Below are positions 57,647 through 64,000 of a stretch of 64,000 nucleotides of DNA, piece by piece. The stretch's first letter is position 1, and each line of letters begins with the position of its first letter. This DNA comes from Hyphomicrobiaceae bacterium (GTDB taxonomy: Bacteria > Pseudomonadota > Alphaproteobacteria > Rhizobiales > Methyloligellaceae), in assembly GCA_020637815.1 (NCBI GenBank), contig JACKJS010000002.1, positions 1 to 64,000 on the forward strand, given 5' to 3'. Below the pieces are notes generated by a model that was not told where the DNA came from, did no database searches, and was given only the letters and a program-made list of their open reading frames with translations. The position numbers and the translations under genes were made by a program.

Positions 57647-60253
57647 ATGGCCGCGGATCGTTACGACGCGCCGGCACGCGAAAAGCATTGGCAGAAGGCC
57701 TGGGACGACAAGAGTCTGTTCGAGGCGCGCGAAGACGATGCGCGGCCGAAATACTATGTGCTCGAGATGTTTCCGTATCCGTCCGGCCGCATCCATATGG
57801 GTCACGTGCGGAACTACACCATGGGCGACGTGGTGGCCCGCTTCATGCGCGCGCGCGGCTACAACGTGTTGCATCCCATGGGCTGGGACGCGTTCGGCCT
57901 GCCAGCGGAGAACGCGGCGATCGAGCGCGGCGTCCATCCGGGACAGTGGACGTACGACAATATCGCCACCATGCGCGGGCAGTTGAAGAGCATGGGCCTG
58001 TCGCTCGACTGGTCGCGGGAGATCGCGACCTGCGATCTCGAATACTACCATCAGCAGCAGAAACTCTTCCTCGACATGCTCGCGGCCGGTCTCGTGGACC
58101 GCAAAACGCGCAAAGTGAACTGGGACCCGGTGGACAACACCGTGCTCGCCAACGAGCAGGTGATCGACGGCCGGGGCTGGCGCTCCGGCGCCCTTGTCGA
58201 GCAGCGCGAGCAGCCCGAATGGGTGTTCAAGATTACCGACTACGCGCAAGATCTGCTGGATGCGCTCGAGACGCTGGAGCGGTGGCCGGAAAAGGTCCGG
58301 CTGATGCAGGCGAACTGGATCGGCCGCTCCGAAGGTCTTTTGCTGACGTTCGAGGCGATGCCGGGCGCGGGGCTCGAAGGCTTCGAAACGATCGAGGTGT
58401 TCACGACGCGGCCGGACACGCTGTTCGGGGCGGCGTTCGTCGCCATCGCGCCGGATCACGCCTTGGCCCACGCCATCGCCCGGACGAACGAAGAGGCCAA
58501 GGCCTTCATCGACGAGTGCCACCGGCACGGGACCAGCGCCGCCGAGATCGAGACCTTGGAGAAGAAAGGCTTCGACACCGGCATGCGCGTGGCGCATCCG
58601 ACGATCGAGGGCGCCGAGCTGCCGGTCTATATCGCGAACTTCATCCTCATGGAGTACGGCACCGGCGCGATCTTCGGCTGTCCCGCCCACGACCAGCGCG
58701 ACCTCGAGTTCGCCCGCGCCTACGGCTTGCCCGTGCGGCCCGTAGTGCTGCCAGCGGGCGCGGATCCCGAAGCGTTCGAAATCGGCGAGGAGGCCTATAC
58801 GGGCGACGGCACGCTTTTCAACTCGGATTTCCTCGACGGGCTCGCCGTCGTCGACGCCAAGAACGGCATGTCGGAACGTCTCGAGGCACGGCAGGTCGGA
58901 GGCAAACCGCAAGGCGTGCGCAAGACGCAGTTCCGTCTACGCGACTGGGGCATTTCGCGCCAGCGCTATTGGGGCTGCCCCATCCCCATGATCCATTGCG
59001 CGGCGTGCGGGATCGTTCCGGTTCCGGACGCCGATTTGCCCGTGAAGCTCCCCGACGACGTCACGTTCGACGTGCCCGGCAATCCGCTCGACCGTCATCC
59101 CACCTGGAAGAATTTGGCCTGCCCCAAATGCGGCGGGCCGGCGCTGCGCGAGACGGACACGATGGACACGTTCGTCGACTCGTCCTGGTATTTCGCGCGG
59201 TTCTGCTCGCCGCGGGCGGACGTTCCCACCGACACCAACGCGGTGGGGTACTGGCTGCCGGTCGATCAATATATCGGCGGGGTGGAGCACGCGATCCTGC
59301 ATCTGCTCTACGCGCGCTTCTTCACGCGCGCCATGCACAGAACGGGACACGTGTCGCTCGACGAGCCGTTCCATGGGCTGTTCACGCAAGGCATGGTGAC
59401 GCACGAGACCTACAAGGACGAGAACGGGAAGTGGCTGTTCCCGGAAGAGGTCGCGGTGCGCGACGGAACGTCCGTACACGTCTCAACTGGCGCACCGGTG
59501 ACGGTCGGTGCGGTCGAGTCCATGTCGAAATCGAAGAAGAACGTGGTCGATCCGGACAGCATCATTGGTACCTATGGTGCGGATACCGCGCGGTGGTTCA
59601 TGCTGTCGGATACGCCGCCCGAGCGCGACATCGAGTGGACCACGGGCGGTGTCGATGGCGCCCACCGCTTCCTTCAGCGGGTCTGGCGGCTGACCGGCGA
59701 CGCGGCGCAGAAGGGTGCTCCGGCGGGAACGGCTTGCCCGGCCGGCCTGGACGCTCAGGCCGAGACCTTGAGGCGGGCGACCCATAAGGGCATCGCGGGT
59801 GTGACGGCGGCCGTCGACCGGCTGAGATTCAACGCGGCCGTTGCGCAGATCTATGAACTGGCAAACGCGCTGTCCGCGGCGCTCCAGATCCCGGATCCCG
59901 GGGAGGGGCTGAGATTCGCGATCCGGGAAGCGGCCGAAAGCTTGGTGCGGATTGCCGCCCCGATGGTGCCGCATCTGTCCGAGGAGTGCTGGACAATCCT
60001 TGGAAATCAAGGACTTGTCGCCGAGCAAGCCTGGCCCGAGGCGGACCAGTCTCTTCTGACGGAGGATACGGTCACCATCGCCGTTCAGGTCAACGGCAAG
60101 AGACGTGGCGAATTGACGATTGCGCGAGACGCCGCGAAAGAAGATATTGAGGCTGCGGCGCTTGCGCTGGACGTGGTCGCGCGCGCCATCGAGGGACGGG
60201 ATATTCGGAAGATCGTGGTCGTGCCACAGAGGATCGTCAATGTGGTCGCATAG
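57647..60253 (+). CDS. leuS: Leucyl-tRNA synthetase
   Basis: An 868-residue class I synthetase with editing domain. Motifs: YVLEMFPYPSGRIHMGHVRNYTMGD with the HIGH-like HMGH (cited as FPYPSGRIHMGHVRNY), RPDTLFGAAFVAIAPDH in the CP1 editing domain, GTGAIFGCPAHDQRD, DWGISRQRYWGCPIPMIHC (zinc region C-A-A-C nearby, with CPKCGG further on), FVDSSWYFARFCSP and MSKSKKNVVDP (KMSKS). The C-terminal anticodon and LeuRS domains are complete. Start ATG 57647 has GGAGTGAG upstream. Its last bases overlap the lptE start by 14 bases. Confidence 0.97.
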   Translation: MAADRYDAPAREKHWQKAWDDKSLFEAREDDARPKYYVLEMFPYPSGRIHMGHVRNYTMGDVVARFMRARGYNVLHPMGWDAFGLPAENAAIERGVHPGQWTYDNIATMRGQLKSMGLSLDWSREIATCDLEYYHQQQKLFLDMLAAGLVDRKTRKVNWDPVDNTVLANEQVIDGRGWRSGALVEQREQPEWVFKITDYAQDLLDALETLERWPEKVRLMQANWIGRSEGLLLTFEAMPGAGLEGFETIEVFTTRPDTLFGAAFVAIAPDHALAHAIARTNEEAKAFIDECHRHGTSAAEIETLEKKGFDTGMRVAHPTIEGAELPVYIANFILMEYGTGAIFGCPAHDQRDLEFARAYGLPVRPVVLPAGADPEAFEIGEEAYTGDGTLFNSDFLDGLAVVDAKNGMSERLEARQVGGKPQGVRKTQFRLRDWGISRQRYWGCPIPMIHCAACGIVPVPDADLPVKLPDDVTFDVPGNPLDRHPTWKNLACPKCGGPALRETDTMDTFVDSSWYFARFCSPRADVPTDTNAVGYWLPVDQYIGGVEHAILHLLYARFFTRAMHRTGHVSLDEPFHGLFTQGMVTHETYKDENGKWLFPEEVAVRDGTSVHVSTGAPVTVGAVESMSKSKKNVVDPDSIIGTYGADTARWFMLSDTPPERDIEWTTGGVDGAHRFLQRVWRLTGDAAQKGAPAGTACPAGLDAQAETLRRATHKGIAGVTAAVDRLRFNAAVAQIYELANALSAALQIPDPGEGLRFAIREAAESLVRIAAPMVPHLSEECWTILGNQGLVAEQAWPEADQSLLTEDTVTIAVQVNGKRRGELTIARDAAKEDIEAAALALDVVARAIEGRDIRKIVVVPQRIVNVVA

Positions 60254-60764
60254 TCGTGCTTTTGCCGTTGTGGTGGTCGCCGCAGCCACCGGGCTGGGCC
60301 TGGCGGGCTGTGGCTTTCAGCCGCTTTACGGCTCCAATACGACGACCGCCAGCGGCACGCAGATGTCGGAGGCAATGTCCTCGGTCGACGTCCAGCCGAT
60401 TCCGGGGCGGGTCGGGCAGAAAGTCCGAAACGAGCTGATCTTCTCCAATACCGGCGGCGGCAATGCAGCTCAGCCCAGATACGAGCTCAAGATAGCCCTA
60501 CGCGAGCAGGACATTCAGCAGCTTGTGCAAGTCACCGGCAACGCGCAAGGACAGGTCTACCAGCTCACGGCGAGCTATACTCTTGTCGACGTTGCGAGTG
60601 GCACCGTGCTGCACCGGGGCAAGGCTGTGTCCCGCGCACCCTATACGCGCTTCCAGGAAGTGTTCGCGAATGTCCGGGCACGGTACGATGCGGAGAACCG
60701 TGCCGCCCGCACGATCTCGGAAAGCATCAAGAGCCAGGTCGCGGCCTATCTTGCGACGACTTGA
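60240..60764 (+). CDS. lptE: LPS-assembly lipoprotein LptE
   Basis: A 174-residue lipoprotein, partner of the LptD barrel in LPS export. Signal and lipobox TGLGLAGCGFQPLYG, in which LAGC places the lipidated Cys at residue 24 and GFQPLYG follows as in LptE. Later: VDVQPIPGRVGQKVRNEL, YTLVDVASGTVLHRGKAVSRAPYTRF (cited as LVDVASGTVLHRGKA) and AARTISESIKSQVAAYL. Start ATG 60240 is inside leuS (14-base overlap), implying coupling. It is followed by holA at a 64-base gap. Confidence 0.93.
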   Translation: MWSHSRAFAVVVVAAATGLGLAGCGFQPLYGSNTTTASGTQMSEAMSSVDVQPIPGRVGQKVRNELIFSNTGGGNAAQPRYELKIALREQDIQQLVQVTGNAQGQVYQLTASYTLVDVASGTVLHRGKAVSRAPYTRFQEVFANVRARYDAENRAARTISESIKSQVAAYLATT

Positions 60765-60828
60765 GCCGCTACGGACGCCGCGACGTCCAGAAGACTTCAT
60801 ATCGAAACCTTGCGGGTGATAGCGCCCG

Positions 60829-61830
60829 ATGGTCGCCTATAAAGCCCATACCGTTCAGCGGTTCCTCGATGCGCCCGATCCGGCTTGCCGGGCAGCGCTC
60901 GTTTACGGACCCGACGCCGGCCTCGTTTCGGAACGGGCCGCCGCACTGACGCAATCGTTCGCGAAGCGTGCAGGGGCGGATACCGAAGTGGTGCGGCTGG
61001 ACGACCGCGACTTCGCTGAGGATCCGGCCCGGCTCGACGTGGAACTGCGGACGCAGTCCATGTTCTCCCCTGGGAAGGTCGTTCGGGTCACAGCGGGCGC
61101 GAGGCTCGATGCGGCCGCGCTGAAGACGCTGCTGGCGGAGCCTACCGACATTCCGCTGGTCGTCGAGGCTGGAAATCTTCGTCCCGATTCGGGCTTGCGG
61201 AAGCTGTTCGAAAAGTCGCCCGATGCGGCGGCTCTGCCGTGCTATGCGGACGAGCGGGGTCTTGCCGCCGTGATCGATGCGGAGCTTGCCAAGAGCGGTC
61301 TCGAAATCGACCGCGAAACGAAAGCCTATCTGATGGGGCGGCTCGGAGCGGACCAGGCCCTCTCACGCGGCGAGGTGGCGAAGCTCGCTCTCTATGCCCA
61401 AGACACCGGGCGTGTGACCCACGAGGATGTGTCGGCGATCGTCGGCGATGCCTCTGAAATCGCGCTTGAGAATTTCGTCTATGCGGTCAGTGCGGGGGAC
61501 GCGGCGGGCGCCCTACGCGAATTCGGCCGGCTCGCAGCGGCCGGGACCGACCGGACCGTGGCCCTGTCGGCGCTTGCCCGGCACTACGGCAAGCTTCACC
61601 TCGTCGCGACCTACGGTGGGCCTCTCGAAGACGGAGCCAAGACGCTGCGTCCGCCCTTGCACTACAAGCGGCGCGACGTGTTCCTCAATCATTGCCGGAA
61701 ATGGGGCGCCCACCGGCTGGCCGCTGCATTGCCGCTCATCCAGGAGGCCGTCCGGCGCACCCGCCGCACGCCGGACCTGGACGGCGCGTTCAGCGAGCGG
61801 CTCCTGCTGGCCCTTACGTCGAAGGTTTGA
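60829..61830 (+). CDS. holA: DNA polymerase III delta subunit
   Basis: A 333-residue HolA, the clamp-loader wrench that opens the beta clamp. Opening VAYKAHTVQRFLDAPDPACRAALVYGPDAGLVSERAAAL (cited as AALVYGPDAGLVSERAAALT) with the usual GxDxGLV, SVVRLDDRDFAEDPARL in character, LLAEPTDIPLVVEAGNLRPDSGLRKLFEKSPDAAALPCYAD (cited as GNLRPDSGLRKLFEKS), LGADQALSRGEVAKLALYAQ and RRDVFLNHCRKWGAHRLAAALPLI. The conserved lptE-holA adjacency supports the call. Length usual. Confidence 0.94.
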   Translation: MVAYKAHTVQRFLDAPDPACRAALVYGPDAGLVSERAAALTQSFAKRAGADTEVVRLDDRDFAEDPARLDVELRTQSMFSPGKVVRVTAGARLDAAALKTLLAEPTDIPLVVEAGNLRPDSGLRKLFEKSPDAAALPCYADERGLAAVIDAELAKSGLEIDRETKAYLMGRLGADQALSRGEVAKLALYAQDTGRVTHEDVSAIVGDASEIALENFVYAVSAGDAAGALREFGRLAAAGTDRTVALSALARHYGKLHLVATYGGPLEDGAKTLRPPLHYKRRDVFLNHCRKWGAHRLAAALPLIQEAVRRTRRTPDLDGAFSERLLLALTSKV

Positions 61831-61884
61831 CGGCGCCCCCGGGCGTTTCTATGCATAGGCCGCTCACGACCAAAGGGACGCGCA

Positions 61885-62472
61885 ATGGAACACCAAACCG
61901 CCGATCAAGATCAGACGACATTTGAGCGCCGCAACCGGCTCTTCATGCTGCTTCAGGCGCGCGCGTTCCGCCGCGGGCGGGTGATCCTCGCCTCCGGCAA
62001 GGAGAGCGACTACTACTTCGACATGAAGCCGGCCATGCTCGACCCCGACGGGGCGGAACTCATGGCCGATCTCATCCTCCACGAGCTCCAAGGCATCGAG
62101 GCCGACGCCGTGGGTGGCCTGGAAATGGGAGCGGTGCCTTTAATCGCGCCCGTCGCCATGAAGAGCCGGGCCCACGGACGCTACCTGCCCGGATTCTTCG
62201 TTCGTAAGGCGGTGAAGGATCACGGCACCAAGAAGCGCGTCGACGGCAACGACATCAGCGGCAAAACCGTGGTGATCCTCGAGGACGTCACCACTACCGG
62301 CGGCTCGGCCATGGATGCTGTTCAGGCCGTCAGGGACGCCGGTGCCAAGGTGTCTCTCGTGATCTCGATCCTCGATCGGGGCGAGGGCGCAGCCGCGCTC
62401 TACGCGGAAGCGGGCGTACCGTTCAAGTCTCTGTTCACGGCCGAGGAGTTTGTCGGCTCGGGCGTTGCGTAA
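61885..62472 (+). CDS. pyrE: Orotate phosphoribosyltransferase
   Basis: A 195-residue PyrE: orotate plus PRPP give OMP. Motifs: RGRVILASGKESDYYFDMKPAMLDPDGAELMADLIL (cited as ASGKESDYYFDMKP), VGGLEMGAVPLIAPVAM, FFVRKAVKDHGTKKRVDG, and the PRPP-binding loop TVVILEDVTTTGGSAMDAVQAVRDAG (cited as VVILEDVTTTGGS). Standard length. It stands alone, convergent with parB. A short palindrome (62474-62489) follows without a U run. Confidence 0.96.
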   Translation: MEHQTADQDQTTFERRNRLFMLLQARAFRRGRVILASGKESDYYFDMKPAMLDPDGAELMADLILHELQGIEADAVGGLEMGAVPLIAPVAMKSRAHGRYLPGFFVRKAVKDHGTKKRVDGNDISGKTVVILEDVTTTGGSAMDAVQAVRDAGAKVSLVISILDRGEGAAALYAEAGVPFKSLFTAEEFVGSGVA

Positions 62473-62513
62473 CCATCCGTGTACGGATGATCGATTACCC
62501 AATTGCTCTCTAG

Positions 62514-63380
62514 CTACCGCCCTGGGGAGCGCATCAGCCTTTCGCGCAAATCTTCGAGCTGATCGTAATTGGCATAGCGAATGCGCAACTCGCCGCGTTC
62601 CCCCCTGCCCGGCTTGATCTCCACCCGCAATCCAAGTGCGTCGTGCAGTTCGGATTCGGCCGCACGCGTGTCTGCGTCCTTGGACGCTTTCGCGTTGCCC
62701 TTGCCCTTGGACTTTTGCTCCTGCGCGAGCGCTTCGACCTGGCGCACCGTCAGCCCCTCCTTGACGATCCGTGCGGCGATCTGGGCAGCGTCGTCCCGGC
62801 CGATTAAGGCGCGCGCGTGCCCCGCGCTCAAATCGCCGTTGCGAACCAGATCCCGGACACTCTGCGGCAGCTTCAAGAGGCGCAGCGTGTTGGCGAGATG
62901 GCTCCGGCTCTTGCCGATGACCTTGGAGAGATCTTCCTGCGTATAGCCATGTCCCTGCATCAGCGCCTGATAGCCCTCGCCTTCTTCGATGGCGTTGAGG
63001 TCTTCGCGCTGAACGTTCTCGATGATGGCGATCTCGATCGCCTCTTGATCCGTCAGTGTACGGATGATGACCGGGACCTCGTGGAGGTTAGCACGCTGCG
63101 CCGCGCGCCAGCGGCGTTCGCCCGCCACGATCTCGTATTTGTCGTTGCCGATGGGACGCACCACAAGCGGCTGCACCAGGCCGCGTTCGCGGATGGAGGA
63201 TGCAAGCTCGTCCAGGTGCTCGTCGGCGAAATCGCGCCGTGGATTGTAGGAACTCGCCTTGAGCGACGAGAGCGCCACCGTCCGCTGGTCCTCGGAGGAC
63301 GGGCCGGCCTCGGCCGTGTCCTCGCCGATCAAGGACGCAAGGCTGCGGCCCAATCGCTTCTTCTGTGCGCTCACTGCCAT
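62514..63380 (-). CDS. parB: Chromosome partition protein ParB
   Basis: A 288-residue ParB/Spo0J, a CTPase DNA clamp that loads at parS sites. N-terminal CTP-binding domain with NPRRDFADEHLDELASSIRERGLVQPLVVRP (cited as SIRERGLVQPLVV), box GERRWRAAQ, and ENVQREDLNAIEEGEGYQALMQGHGYTQEDLSKVIGKSRSHLANTLRLLKLP (cited as SKVIGKSRSHLANTLRLL), the parS-contacting helix-turn-helix. C-terminal dimerisation domain ends LRERLMRSPGR. ATG 63380 (MAVSAQKKRLGRSLASL) is the true start. It follows parA at a 43-base gap. No parS site (TGTTTCACGTGAAACA) is seen in the window. Confidence 0.96.
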   Translation of the reverse strand: MAVSAQKKRLGRSLASLIGEDTAEAGPSSEDQRTVALSSLKASSYNPRRDFADEHLDELASSIRERGLVQPLVVRPIGNDKYEIVAGERRWRAAQRANLHEVPVIIRTLTDQEAIEIAIIENVQREDLNAIEEGEGYQALMQGHGYTQEDLSKVIGKSRSHLANTLRLLKLPQSVRDLVRNGDLSAGHARALIGRDDAAQIAARIVKEGLTVRQVEALAQEQKSKGKGNAKASKDADTRAAESELHDALGLRVEIKPGRGERGELRIRYANYDQLEDLRERLMRSPGR

Positions 63381-63423
63381 CGTTTTCGTCTCCAGTTCCG
63401 GGCGGCCGCACGCCGCCCCCGCA

Positions 63424-64000
63424 TCATGCCGCGCGCATCCGGCGCTCGCGCTCGATGACCTCCGAGGCGAGCTGGATATAGGCTTGGCTCCCAGTGCATT
63501 TGTAATCGTAGAGAAGGACGGGCTTTCCGTGCGACGGCGACTCGGCCACGCGCACATTGCGCGGAATCACGGTCGAATAAACCTTCTCGCCGAGCACGGC
63601 CCGGACGTCCTGAACCACCTGGTCGGACAGGCTGGTGCGTTGGTCGTACATGGTCAGCACCACGCCGTGGATCTTGAGCTTCGGGTTCAGCCGCCCGCGG
63701 ATCTCCTCGACCGTGCTTAGCAGCTGCGCCAGACCTTCGAGCGCAAAGAACTCGCATTGAAGCGGCACGAGAACGGCATCGGCAGCGGCGAGGGCATTCA
63801 GTGTCAGAAGGTTGAGCGAAGGCGGGCAGTCGATCAGAACATAGGTGGTACGGGCATCCTCGGGTTCGTTCGCGGAGAGTTCGGCAAAGCAATCGCGCAG
63901 ACGGTAATGCTTACTGCTGGTGTCCGCGACCTCGCGCTCGAACGACATCAGGTCGATGGTGGCCGGTATGATCGACAGGCGCGGCACATGGGTCGGGACC
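63424..64000 (-). CDS. parA: Chromosome partition ATPase ParA, 3' part (5' end beyond window)
   Basis: The last 187-plus residues of a ParA/Soj ATPase; the frame is open to the window edge, so the Walker A region lies outside. Visible: TTYVLIDCPPSLNLLTLNALAAADAVLVPLQCEFFALEGLAQLL (cited as VLIDCPPSLNLLTLNAL and VPLQCEFFALEGL), the Walker B and signature region, VVLTMYDQRTSLSDQVVQDVR and VIPRNVRVAESPSHGKPVLLYD (cited as IPRNVRVAESPSHGKPV). Works with ParB to segregate origins. Confidence 0.97.
   Translation of the reverse strand, partial: VPTHVPRLSIIPATIDLMSFEREVADTSSKHYRLRDCFAELSANEPEDARTTYVLIDCPPSLNLLTLNALAAADAVLVPLQCEFFALEGLAQLLSTVEEIRGRLNPKLKIHGVVLTMYDQRTSLSDQVVQDVRAVLGEKVYSTVIPRNVRVAESPSHGKPVLLYDYKCTGSQAYIQLASEVIERERRMRAA

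Noticed and set aside
56947..59787. 946-aa open frame overlapping leuS
   Set aside because: Arg-rich shadow of the leuS frame; the true frame has HIGH and KMSKS motifs.
62474..62489. CATCCG-TGTA-CGGATG hairpin after pyrE
   Set aside because: Six-bp stem without a U run; too weak to call a terminator.
62514..64000. parS sites near parAB
   Set aside because: No TGTTTCACGTGAAACA-like sequence seen; parS sites probably lie outside the window.
1..64000. CRISPR arrays, rRNA genes, insertion sequences with transposases
   Set aside because: Looked for and not seen.

Overview
The window is high-G+C DNA from an alphaproteobacterium, most likely order Hyphomicrobiales. The lineage is inferred from gene content and order: hemC-hemD-mitofilin-like-hemY, tsaD-gpsA-YciI-EVE, glnK-amtB, leuS-lptE-holA and parA-parB next to one another. 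The proteins resemble Hyphomicrobium/Methyloceanibacter-type bacteria, but the genus cannot be fixed from sequence alone. No rRNA or CRISPR array is visible. Two tRNA genes are present.

Layout. 1-2.4 kb: the 3' part of an autotransporter adhesin gene. 2.6-4.03 kb: wreckage of two different tyrosine-recombinase genes joined together, followed by direct repeats that look like integrase arm sites. 4.24-13.54 kb: an integrated element of about 9.3 kb, bounded by a 16-bp direct repeat of the 3' end of tRNA-Thr(CGU). It carries an intact P4-type integrase, an AlpA-like regulator, a possible replication initiator, a zinc-ribbon/DUF4145 protein, a block of phage-like small genes and a two-gene unit whose second product has a HEPN RNase-like motif. 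From 13.5 kb onward the region is a core chromosome.

Core region. 13.7-18.7 kb (minus): the tetrapyrrole cluster. 19.0-25.4 kb (plus): DUF808 protein, tsaD, gpsA, YciI, EVE, DUF1761 and acetyl-CoA synthetase. 25.5-32.6 kb: small membrane protein, globin, HtpX, RsmB-like methyltransferase, heparinase-like protein and PurH. 32.6-37.2 kb (minus): repeat-bearing lipoprotein, MFS transporter, two TPM-domain proteins and LemA. 37.6-41.1 kb: large L,D-transpeptidase and a glycosyltransferase-like protein with five 32-residue repeats. 41.4-46.3 kb: tRNA-Gly, ProXp-type editing protein, thioredoxin/TPR, LON-domain and Trm112 proteins, then GluQ and a UbiH-type hydroxylase. 46.5-50.8 kb: TesB, glnK-amtB behind a sigma-54-like promoter, and an aminotransferase. 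50.8-57.5 kb: FtsK, a LolA-like protein, a candidate structured small RNA, exonuclease III, an orphan response regulator, a small L,D-transpeptidase and a YggS protein. 57.6-64 kb: LeuS, LptE, HolA, PyrE, then ParB and the 3' part of ParA.

Themes. The core genes are housekeeping: haem synthesis, translation quality control, cell-wall and outer-membrane assembly, nitrogen sensing and chromosome segregation. The novelty lies in the tRNA-Thr element, above all its right-hand two-gene unit with a three-copy operator motif; in the candidate small RNA at about 54.39-54.53 kb; and in two repeat-built proteins (32.7 kb and 39.7 kb). All functions are inferred from sequence features and recalled family knowledge; no database search was run.
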